Shown here in pieces: positions 21,001 through 39,000 of a stretch of 39,547 bases of DNA. The notes under the pieces were generated by a model that worked only from the letters and a program-made list of their open reading frames with translations, had not been told where the DNA came from and did no database searches. This stretch comes from Auxenochlorella pyrenoidosa (Eukaryota; Chlorophyta; Trebouxiophyceae; Chlorellales; Chlorellaceae). The stretch lies in the NCBI GenBank assembly GCA_001430745.1, contig KQ482061.1:308583-348129 (forward strand). Direction: 5' to 3'. A program made the position numbers and the translations under genes. Numbering within the stretch: the first letter of the stretch is position 1; each line of letters starts with the position of its first letter.

Positions 21001-24000
21001 TGCACGCCACATGCCGGCATCGCCGCCCTTGCCCCCTGCGCTCGCTGCCAGTGCCTCGCCGCACTGCTGCATCGCCTGCAGGCAGCGGTCGAGGTGCTGC
21101 GGCCAGCGGCTGCTGCAGCGCGGCCACACGTGCTGCAGCAAGCCGTGCAGCAAACCAGCGGCTGCCTGCGGAGGGCCGCCCACCAGCTGCGCAAGAGACG
21201 CCTCGAGCAGCTGTGCAGCCCCCGTCGGTTGCTGGTTGTTGCTGAGCACGGCCATCACAAACGTAAGGTGCACTTCCCAGGCAGCCACTCCCGACTTGGC
21301 AGCCAGGGCCAGGGCCTGCTGCAGCATTTCCCCTGGTTCGCCTGCACCCGCATGCCGGAACGGCAGCCTGGGGCTGCCAGGCGCGGCTGCTCCCTCTGCC
21401 TGCCCAGCTGGCAGGGCCTCGACCTTCTTGCGACTGAGGGCTCGCTGCACTTCCCTGCCGCCTGGGGAGCTCGCTGCGCTGCCTCCCTCCTGCTGCTGAT
21501 GTGGCGAGAGCGCGGCCTGGGAGTGGCTCCGGCCAACTGACAGCCCGGCTGCCCCGCCACCAGCCCGGCCCGCGGGGGGCTTGCCCGCAGCAGCCGCCAG
21601 CTGCAGCGCCAGCTGCCTGCGGCTGCCGGGGCCGCCCGCCAGCGCTGCGGCTGCATCGATGCCGGGCAGCAGCCGCTGCAGCTGCTGCGCATCAGCGGCT
21701 GCCAGCAGGAGGCCAAAGAACCGCTCGGCTGCCATCGCTGCGCCTGACACGGCAGCAGCGGACGCCGCGGCTATGGCCGCAGCCCTTGCTTTTCCGCCAG
21801 GAGCCGCTGGCGCATCCGAGCTGCTGCCCTGCTCCCCAGAATCTGAAGCAGCACCCGACAGCGGTGGCGTGCTGCTGCCTTCGCTGCCCGCTGGCTGCTG
21901 CTGACCAGCGACGGCCTTGCTGCCTGCCGCCTGCTGCTGCTCCTGCACTGCCTGCAGCAGCGCGGCGGGCGACGCCTCCAGCCGGGCCTGGGCCGCAGCC
22001 GCTGCAGCCGCCACGCCAGCTGGATCCACGTCAGATGGCTGCAGCGCCAGCAGGGCACTGGCCGTGACGCCCAGCAGCAGCGCCCGCCGCCGCTGCCGCG
22101 CCCCCAGCGGTCGCGGCAGCTGCTCCGACAGCAGCCTCTCCCAGGCGAGCAGCCCCCGTGGCCCCAGCGCCAGCAGGCAGCCCAGGGCTGCAGCCTCGTT
22201 CACTGCGCCTGCTGCGCCGCCCGCCTCAGCCTCGTCGGCAATGGCTGCGCCGCTGCAGGCGCCACTGCTGCTCCTTCCCAGGGCGATGACGTGCAGCCGC
22301 AGCTGGCGCGCCAGCCAGCGCTGCTGCTCCGCCCAGCAGTCTGGGCTGTCTGCTGCGGTGTCTGCCGCTGAGAAAAGGGCCCAGCACCCGCTGCCGCCGG
22401 CGCTGTGGGCGGTGTCAGCTGCCTGCCACTGCAGCAGCAGTGGCAGCAGCTGGTCAGCCGGGGCAGCGGCCAGGGCAAAAGCCAGGAGTCCTTCGCGGGT
22501 GCTGTCAGCGCATCGTGCGTCCTGGGCCAGCGTGGCAGCCAGCCTCCAGGCGGGTCTGCAGAAAGAAGGGGCCAGCATTTGTGATCTGTGCACGTACTGG
22601 ACAATCGGTTGGCACGCCCAGGAGGTGCGCACAGGCACGGATCGCAGAATATGCACGTTGCGCACTCGCAGCCTGCGTCCACGAAGGGGCACCGCCCGCT
22701 TGAGGTGGCATCGGCAATGGCACTGGGCGAGGGCATGGCGCAGGCCCACCTGAACTGCCGCTCCACCAGCACCTGCAGCAGCCCCTCTGCCCGCCGCAGC
22801 TCCCCGGCCGCGTGCGCCGCCGTCGCAGCCCGCAGCAGCAGCGGATGCTGCTGACACTCCAGGCCCAGCGCCGCCGCCAGCTGGCCCAGCGTCTGGCTGT
22901 CTGCCGCCAGCAGCTTGGGGTGCTCAGCGAGGAGCTGCTCCAGGGCGCGGGTGTCGCCGGCTGCAGCCTGCGCATGCAGCTGCTGCAGCTGCAGCGGCGG
23001 CAGGTCCAGGCCCAGCTGCTGCAGCTGCTCCGCTGCTGCAATGCCGTCCAGCTGCTCCCGAGCAGCGGCGGAAGCAGGCAGCAGCGAGAAGCACTCCTTT
23101 GCCTGCAGGGCAACGTGGAACAACAATGTTTAACAAAATGGGTCGGGGGAAGCAATGCACAGCATGAACAAAGCCGGACAGGTCACAGCATCAAAGCTAT
23201 TCTTTGTCAGGCCAAGAGGTTTGTCGGCGAGGTTTGGGGGCGAGGAGACACTCTTCACGCCCCCTGCCGCCTCAACCCCACGCGCCTGCTTCACCGCCCT
23301 GTCTGCCATGCTGGAGGCAGAGAGGTAGACCTCCTTGCCAGCGGCAAGCACCAGCTGCTCAGCAGCTTCTGGCGGCAGCGGCTTCAGGTAGCTGCCGCAG
23401 AGCCTGTACTGCCCAACCCTGCGGAGTGCAGGTCACGCAGGAGGAGCTCTGGGCGGGCAGACAAGCGGGGGCAGCGCAAGGGCGAAGAGCACACGCTTGG
23501 TCAGATGCGGAGGCAGCTCGCCAGCAGAACGACAAAAAGCAGTGGAAGCGGCGGCGCACCTGAGCAGCGCGCGGCACAGCTCGACCCGCACCTCCTCCTC
23601 GCTCAGCTGCGCGACAGCGGGCAGCACAGCAACAAGGCAGGCATTGCCGCAGCGCAGCGGGCACAGGTGGAGCTGTCCAGGGCCTCCAAAGTGGCTTGGG
23701 CGTGCGTGCCTCCCATGCCGACCGCTGTCCCTGCGCATTCATCTCAATCTAGATCATGTCGACTCCTGCTGTGCAAGCCATCCCTGCGCTGTGAGCAAGG
23801 CCCTGAGCCCTCACCTGGCCAAAGCCGTGCTCCTGGATGCTCCGCACGTCCATCCACACCTCCACCCAGCGGCTCTCGCTGTTCTTGGTGCGCGACACGC
23901 GAGCCAGCAGCGTGCGCAGCAGGCGCAGCGCGGCGGCGCGGTCAGCGTCTCGCACAGTGCTGCACGCGGGGGCGGGGGCGTGCGGCAGCGGCTGGCTGTG

Positions 24001-26685
24001 TGGGCCTCACAGCTGCGCCACGACGGCACCCCTGTGCAGGGGGCATGCACCACACGCTCCCTGGCAGCACTGCGACCGGCACCCTTTCAGCACCCATCAT
24101 CTCCCTCCATTTCACCCGGCCTGCGCAAATCAGAGGCGCAGCTGGGAAGTCACCACAACAGGAATAGCAGGGGCTCGCCTGGGAGAGGTGGTCAGGCCGT
24201 GTTTGGTGAGCAGGCGGGCCGCCGTGACGTGGCCCCGCACGGCAGACAGGCCCTCTGCCGCTGCCTCCTGCTCGTCGCGCCCCAGGCTGTCGTCTGCCCG
24301 CAGGGCGTCGCGGGCCGCACTCAGCATGGAGTTGAGCAGCTCCCAAGCATCGGTGGCCTGCACGGCGCGGGACGAAGGAATTTGAAACAGGTGGGTCTGC
24401 TTCGCACCAACAGCCGCAGCACCAACAGCACCAACAGCCGCAGCCTGCAACATATCACAGACGCATATTGACTTGTGGACGACGGACGAATCCCACAAAC
24501 AATTCAGAATTGTGGATGATAGGAGGACGGTGAGTGCGAGGGCGCCATATACTGTAAGCGAGGGCAGCGGGGCCCACCTCGCATGCGTAGCAGCAGGCGC
24601 CAGCCGTCTTGGCCAGCTGAGCTGCGTCGGCAAAGACGGCGCGCTGCCTCGCCTCGCTCTGGATCAGGCGCACCACCCACCCCAGCCGGCCGATGGACTC
24701 GCCCTCCAGTGCCTGCATGGAGGGCCTCAGGGTGGGGGCTGGCCATGGGGGAATTGTGGATTTTGAACTTTGAAGGAGCCCGGTGCAGGCCGCCGGCAGA
24801 CATCAGCCAGCGGCCATCACCAGGGCTGCTCGAGGCAGCCTGAGGAGCCCCTCACCTGGCGCAGCGCCACCTGCGGATCAACGGTCTCGCTGCTGCTGCC
24901 GCTGCAGCTGCTGCTGCTGCCTCCAGGTCCGCCCTCCAGCCTGGCCAGGAAGGGCGCGACATGCAGGGCGAGGTCGTCTGCCAGGCTGTCGCCGCCCAGC
25001 AGGCCCAGCAGGAGCGACAGCCGCTGAGCTGGCGGCAGGGCGGCGTACTGCCGAAGGTCCATGCGCCAAGCGCTCCTGCCGTCACCCCGCGAGGCGGCTG
25101 CATGCCCATAGGCAGGCAGGCGTGGGAACTTGACATCAGCACACGCGCCAGGGGACGCGAGGGTGCAGCACAGCAAGCGGCCGCATCCGCAATATTACAG
25201 GCTGCAGGGTTCCCTCGCGCCGCCCGAACAGCCTTGGGCCAGGCAGGTCGCAGGCGCAGGTCACGGGCGCACCGAGCTTGATGAGCGAGAGCAGCTCCTG
25301 GCCCAGCGCCAGCAGGGCGCTGACAGAGGGCTGGCCGTAGTGCAACGCGGCAGCGCCCGCCTCAAGAAGCGCCAGGGCGTTGGGCAGCTGGCCTGCAGGC
25401 AAGCAATGGGAGCGAGGCCTGGCAGCGAGTCGGGCAGCGGGCAGGAGCTTGCGCCCGGTGCAGCGAGCGGGGGTGTGCGGTGGGAATGGCCGCAGCGCAC
25501 GCCACACCTGCAGAGCGGCGCGCCCAGCACCGTCGTAAACCTCGCACCTGTGGCCGCGTCCAGCTGCCGTGCCCGCTCGCACACCCAGGCCGCCAGCTGG
25601 CGCTCGGTGGGCGGTCGCCACCCAGTGGCTGACGCACCAGCGCCAGCACTGCCACTGCTGCCGCCGCTGCCTGCCTGGCTGGCAGCGCACATGGGCTCCG
25701 TGGCTAGCAGCAGAGCGTACTGCCCCGCCTCCCGGAGGGCTGCAGCGGTGGCCGCGCTCTCCACCCAGTCGGGCTCGCGAGGCAGCGGCGGTGGCTGGCG
25801 CAGCGAGGCCACCTGGGGGGGGCACGGGTGCAAGGGCGCAAGCATGGGACAAGGCAAAGGTGTGCGGCACTGCCAGCAGAGTCGCAGGGCAGCCGCGCTG
25901 CCGCGCGCCAGCTGCTGCCGGCCAACACAGAGGGCTGGCTCGCCCCAAGCCGGCTCGCCTCACCTGGCGCAGCAGCGGCGCCAGCTGCTTGGCATCCAGG
26001 GTTTCGGGGGCTGCGCCGAGCACGTCGAGGATGGAGGGCAGCAGCGCACGCGGGTGCCGCGCCAGCAGCACCGGCAGCGCCTGCAGGCGGCCCGCCGACG
26101 CCAGCGCGCACGCGGCCTCGGCCACGGTGCAGTCCCGCAGCGCAGCAAACGCGGCGGGGCTCCAGGCGCTGCCGGAGGGAGGTGGGGGGTGGATGGTTGG
26201 GTGGGGGTGGGGTTGGGGGGGTGGGTGTGAGGCGGGGGGGCTGGCTGTGAACATAAAGCACAACACAGGGCTCCAGGTGCTGCCAGTGGGATGTGGGTGG
26301 CGGGTGCTGTAAACCTCAGCCCAAACAGCAGTCGCACTCCAGAGCTCTCCGGGACAGCCACCAGAGGGCAGAGCAAAAACTGCGCTCGCTTCCCACCACT
26401 CCCATCACCACCGATTGCAGCTCACCCATTCATCAGCGCCACAGCAGTGTCGAGCCGCTCAAGATGCTGCAGCAGGCGCAGCCGCTGGCGACGCACCATC
26501 GCCGCTGGCTCGCCGACAGCAAGCTGCGAAACGCTGCTGGCATCGCTGCCAGGGGCATCGCCTGGCGGCTGCTCTGCTGCGCAACGGGCTGCAGCTGTCA
26601 ACTCCAGTCCGTGCAGCAAAGTCGCGCGTTGCGCCTCTGCCGTGCTTTCCAGCCGCTCCAGGCAGGCCTCTGCATCTGCAATCAT
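18035..26685 (-). CDS. NBAS: NBAS/MIP2-like Sec39-domain protein, ER-Golgi tethering complex
   Basis: Homologue of metazoan NBAS and plant MIP2, large subunits of the Dsl1/NRZ (MAG2) tether that captures Golgi-to-ER vesicles. Exons in transcript order: 26685-26426, 26168-25964, 25812-25548, 25392-25273, 25097-24856, 24712-24578, 24357-24179, 23959-23815, 23606-23560, 23418-23295, 23102-22750, 22555-20619, 20486-19552, 19357-18035; 6270 nt, 2089 residues. Key family matches: CTVAEAACALASAGRLQAL, SILDVLGAAPETLDAKQLAP, WVEVWMDVRSIQEHGFGQ (~500-517), VYLSASSMADRAAKECFSLLP, and near the C-terminus QVLELLGSIGSSMWTGY. The C-terminal two thirds is Ala/Gln-rich, probably helical. The start is uncertain: ATG 26685 is the first in-frame ATG, but a good acceptor just upstream could join another exon. 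No WD40 beta-propeller was found. Intron 7 is GC-AG. Confidence 0.85.
26174..26240. repeat. G-rich tract on the + strand in an NBAS-like intron
   Basis: Repeated G runs separated by one or two bases (GGTGGGGGTGGGG type). The transcript of this minus-strand gene has the C-rich complement, serving as the polypyrimidine tract of intron 1. The + strand could form G-quadruplexes. Confidence 0.65.
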
Positions 26686-27852
26686 GCTCTCTATTACCGT
26701 GGTAAGCCTGCAGGAAGCCGAGGACCGGTAGGTTGAGGGAAGAAGTGAAGGGAGAAGATGAGCAAACCGGGCCTGTGGCAACGCACAGGCAGCGGAATGC
26801 GGGCGGCGGCGGCGGTGCTGAGGTCTGGCATAACAAACCGGCAGCGCACGGATGTGCTAGTCGCTGTGATCCAACTGGTTAGGTCAGCGGCAGGCGCTTG
26901 CCGGAGGCTTCAAGGCCGACAGCCCGGCAGGGGCAGCGAGCGCAAAGGGAGCAGCAGAGGCAGCTCCACCATCAGGCCGAAACTATGCGAATGCAACCTA
27001 GACAGATTGGAGGAGAACCAGTGACTGCCATCGAGTCGGCGAAGCGCGTCAGCGTGGCCGCCGCTCAAATGCCTGGAGGCTCCTGATGGAGGTGGGCCAC
27101 CTGTCGGTTCCAAGCTTGTGCACATCCCCATGCCTCCCTGATGGATCTCAGAGCAAAAGCAGCAGACATCACGCACCCCTCCACACACCTCCATGGGCGA
27201 GTGCAAAGCCTCACAGAATCTGCACCGGCATGACAGGCAGGGGTGCTCCTGTTGGTGCCAGCATCAGTGAGCAAGAAAGTAACGAACCTTTAGCAATCAA
27301 CTGCAGGTTAGCACGAAGGTAAACCGTACAACTGCGTACAACTGCGTGATAGTGACATGTGCAGGCTGCTGATTCTCATGCGGGCCAGAGCTTGTCTGCA
27401 TGAAAGCAGTGCAATGCAAGCCTGCCCGCAGTCACCTTGCTATAAGGGCTGCAAATAGACAGGGCTTCAATCATCATGGTGGCTATGAGAAGCAAATTTG
27501 AACGATTCTGGGCATCTATGTGCTGCAGAACCCCAAGCTGCCTGCATCTGTTTGCTGCGTGGCGGCTGCACAGCATGCCCAGCGAGGCGGTAGCCGTGGC
27601 GCGCATCAGGGAGTTCTTTCGGCCCCCGTTCAGGCCAATCTCGCCCGCCCACATCTGCTGGCTCCCTCTAACGCGCCAGGGGCTCGGCAAACGCTACTTG
27701 TTTCAAATTTCTGCAGGCCAGTCTTGCGCCTTTCCGCTGTGGGAAGCGTTTCCTGGAGCTTCCAGCAGTCTCTGTCATTCGATCGACCACTTCGGGAGAG
27801 CGGGCGGGCCGCGACAGTCCTTCCCCACTACTCTCACCGCTGCACAGCCATT
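26686..27852. promoter_or_regulatory. Divergent intergenic region between NBAS-like gene and MCM5
   Basis: The 1.17 kb should contain the promoters and 5'UTRs of both genes and possibly a small non-coding or coding first exon of the NBAS-like gene. Frames here are short and composition is less GC-rich than in exons, especially 27300-27550. A 10-bp word (CGTACAACTG) is tandemly doubled at 27325-27344. I see no WD40-type reading frame on the minus strand and no convincing E2F site for MCM5. Confidence 0.5.
27325..27344. repeat. Tandem doubled decamer
   Basis: CGTACAACTG occurs twice in a row in the divergent intergenic region. It may be a protein-binding site or a chance duplication. Confidence 0.85.
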
Positions 27853-35292
<7,440 letters not shown>

Positions 35293-36028
35293 TGGGGCCC
35301 GCCGAGGTGCTGCTGCTGGCACCACCCCCAACGGTGCGCCCCGTTGCCGCACCAGGCAGCAGCAGGCACGCCGCTGCCGCGCAGCCGACTGACCGACTGA
35401 CGACGCTGTACGATTGCCAATTGCTGTGTCTACCCCCCGCTCTCCTCTCCCGCTCTTCTGCCCGACCGCAATGCTGCAAGCGTGCCGGCAACACTGTACT
35501 CCTTCCCGGGCTTTCTGGGAGACACACCTCTCTTGTGATTGCTTCCTCATGCTGCATCCCACTCACGCTGCGGACTATTACAGTCAAGATTGAGGGGAGT
35601 TGCGGTGCCGTAGCAGGTACGGATCCAGTGGCAAGTTAACCCTTGAGGTTGGGTGGGCAGTCCCGCGCTGGCCAACAGGGCCCCTCTCGACCTCCAATTG
35701 GTCGCATGCTTCCTTGCTGGATCCTGCAAGCCCACACAAACTACTGAGTGTTCTGCTCTGCGCACACATGTGCTGCAAGTGCCCACTAGTGGCGGCTACT
35801 GCTGGGCTGGAGGCCAGCGGTAAAGAGATGTACAACTGGGCGACGCGCATGCCCCTGCCAGCAGTTCCCACTTGCATCTGGGCTTTGGCTGCAAGGGATC
35901 GCTTCGGCCCTGCAGCACCGCACCCTAAAAGAAGACCGCCATACCAAGCACGGAACCTTTCAGCTCGCAAATCATATTGAGCACCCTGTATAGCTTGCAA
36001 ATAAGGGCTCCCTAGGGCGCGGAGCCCT
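35293..36028. other. MCM5 3' region and kinase promoter
   Basis: No coding gene is supported. The left part is the MCM5 3'UTR, although no TGTAA signal is present, so the true end is unclear. The right part, roughly 35850-36028, should contain the promoter and 5'UTR of the receptor-like kinase. A TGTATAGC stretch near 35988 could be a weak TATA element. Confidence 0.5.
36004..36028 (+). promoter_or_regulatory. Perfect hairpin directly before the kinase start codon
   Basis: AGGGCTCC (36004-36011) and GGAGCCCT (36021-36028) are exact inverted repeats around a 9-base loop. The second arm ends at the base before ATG 36029. In the mRNA it would form an 8-bp stem at the start codon, or in the 5'UTR if ATG 36053 is used. 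Confidence 0.7.
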
Positions 36029-39000
36029 ATGCAGCCCTTGCGAGCCGCGGGTATGCGGCACGCCGTTGTGCTCGCAAGCCTGCTCGCGGTGGCAGCAGCC
36101 CAGGGCCCCCCAGGACCCACCTACAATCCCCTGGCTCCCGGCACAGCCACGGTGCACGACGGCGTGGAGCTGCTAGCAGCACTGCACGCCAACAAGGGCA
36201 ATATCAGCCTGGAAGGTGAGCTCTCGCGGGTCCGTGCTGGCCTTGCGGGCGCTCAGGTTGCGGGGGACGCCCCTGCGACCGCCCTCTAGGCTTTTTCCGG
36301 CACGCGGAGCAACGCGGTCCTGCTCCCGCTCCCGCCCTTCCTTGCCTTGAGCAGCGGACATTTACCTGCAGCCCAGCGACTGGCAGAAGTATGCGCTGCC
36401 CATCAACATCACGGCCTTCAACCAGACCGTGCTGATCTACGGAGGTACGTGCCGCATAACAGCTGGCATGCACAAACGCCCCAGGCAGGCCCATATCTGC
36501 CTGCCATGTCACATGCCATCCAGCTCAACAGTTTGATAACCCAGCCCTATGCCAAGAGCGCTTCCTCCGCCGCCAGCCCATGCAGGCAGCCCGCAGCGTG
36601 TGCTCGACTGGGGTGGCGCCATCGGCCTGCTCAACGTCGGGCCCAACTCCACGCTGGCGCTTGACACCCTCAGCTCCGAGCGTGCGTGCGAGGGTTGACG
36701 GCATCGCGACGCGGCACCGCCTGGAGCCCACCTGTGCACATGTGCATGCTGCTCGCAAGGACCAATCCTGCTGCTATATCCTTGCGAGCCGCCCCTTGCG
36801 TTGCCAGTTGCGACGCACGCCGCGTACTGCCCGCCGCGCCCCGCCCACTCGTGCCGCCTGCCCTTCCTCCCCACCCCACCCCACCCTCTTTGCGCAGACC
36901 CCGGGAACCGCACGCGGGGCGTGGAGATGCTGCAAGTGGAGGTCAAGGGCTCGCCGCTGTGGCCCACCGTCGTGGGTGCTGACGGGCACAAGGCTGCGAT
37001 GGTCAACATGCAGGCCCAGATTGACATCCACGACTGTAACCCCGCGTTTGTCGAGGCAAGCTAGGGGCCAGGTGCAGGGCGGCGCGATCTGTGCGCGGCA
37101 ACGCAGCCGTGCTGGACCCGGGCTGTCGCACGCCCTGGCGGCGCCAGGGGCATGCACCGTGCCTGCCCTGCCGCATGCAGCCCCGTGTGTGCAGCCCTGC
37201 CGTCTCTTGCATCCAGCGCCCAGGCTCCAGCAGCCTTGAAGGCGCCGCCCGCTGCTGCTCCGCCGCCGCCCCTGCAGATTGAGACGGGGCGCATCAGCAA
37301 GCAGCTGGTGCAGCTGGTGGGCCCCAGCGGGGCAGACTTTGTGCAGTACCTCGGCGGCGTGGCCGTGCACTATGTGTACATCCCATTCCCGGCGCCCCTC
37401 TTCAGTGGCATCACCAAGCAGCAGAGTGAGCGGAGGCATGGGGTGGGCCTGCCGAGCGGCCTGCCTTAGCGAGCTACTGTGGATCGGAGGCGCGCGGATG
37501 TGGCGCCGGGCGGGCCGCTGCTGGCTTTGCCGCTCTGCCCTGCGCTTCGTGGGGCCACTCGACGCCCCTCACCCCAACCCACCCCCCAACCCCACACGCA
37601 CCGCCCGGCTTGCCCTGCAGTCGGCACCGCCATGTACACTCTGAAGAACCTGACCACCTCGTGTTACGACTCGGCGCCCGACTATGGCGCCGCGCCCGGC
37701 GACAGCAGCAGCGGCGGCCTGCCCACGTGGGCCACGGCACTGATTGCCGTGCTGGGCGGCTGCGCGGCCCTCGCGGCAGGGGCGCTGCTCCTCTGGTGGT
37801 GCTGGTACCGCCGGCGGCTGCAGCGCCAGCTGGCGGCTGCCGACGAGGAGAGGGGGGGCAGCAAGGGCGGCAGCGGCGCCGACCTGGCCTCGCTGGCCTC
37901 TGGCAAGCCCGCCTCGTGCGACGACGCGCCGCACGACCGGCTGTCGCGCGGCGGCAGCGCCGCGCTGGCGGGCCAGCCCAGTGGCGAGCTGCAGAGCTTT
38001 TTGCGCACGCGGGTCGGGCCCATCGACGGCGTGCAGCTGGGGGAGCTGCTTGGGCGGGGGGCCTATGGGCGGGTCTACCGAGGTGAGGAGGGGTCGGAGC
38101 TGCCGGCCTGGGGGCTGCCTGCCTGGGGGCTGCCGCCTGCGCCGCCTCGGGTGTGTGCACGGCCTGCTGGCGGGCCCAGGGGCGGCGGCGCGCCTGGCCC
38201 TGGGCTGGCGGCTGCAGCCGCGGCGAGCTTGTCTGTGGTGTGACCATTGAACTGCCGGCTCTGACCTTCCGTCTCCTGCTCCACCGCTGCAGGCCGCTGG
38301 AAGGGCGCCATCGTTGCGGGTGGGCAACAGGCAGCGGTGCTGGGTCCGGAGGCCGCAGTGCGGCGCGCTCCAGGGCTCTCAGAGGCGCAGTGGGGAGGCC
38401 CTGCCGGGCCCCGCTCCCTCTCGGCCGCTTGCGTGGGGCACCCGTGCCCAGCCCAGCACCCTCCTCACCGCCTGCTCCCTCGCCAACCCTGTGCAGTCAA
38501 AGTGATTGATCATCGTGTGGGCGCGGGCAAGAGCTGCGACCTGTCGCGCGAGCCGCTCCTCAGGTGCTGCCGTTGTGCCGTGCGAGCAGGACAGCTGTGC
38601 TGCCCGCGCTCGCTTGCTACGGCTGCACGCTGTGCCTGCCCGCCTCCAGAACGCATGCTTGAAGGTCAATTTGTCGCAGCGCAGCACCCACCGCCCTTCT
38701 CACGCTGTGCTGTGCTGCGTTGTGCTGTGCAGCATGAGCGTGTCGCACCCCAACGTCGTCATCACGCACAAGGTGGGCAGCCGCTTTTTTGTCGGGAGCC
38801 TTGCAAAGGGAGGAGGCGCGGCCTGAGGCGTGTAGGGCTGTTGATCAATGTCGGGCAGAAGGCTCGCCATGCTGCGGCTCCCTGGGTCCGTGCCCTTGGC
38901 TGCCGGCGCCTGCACGCCCTGCCCTGCTGGGTCCTCCTGCCCACTCAAGCCGCTACCTGCACCCACCGCCACCCGCCCCGCTGCCTCTCTGCCGCAGATG

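Noticed and set aside
22812..24471. + strand frames of 324-451 codons across the NBAS-like gene
   Set aside because: They overlap conserved minus-strand exons and have no domain similarity that I can recognise.
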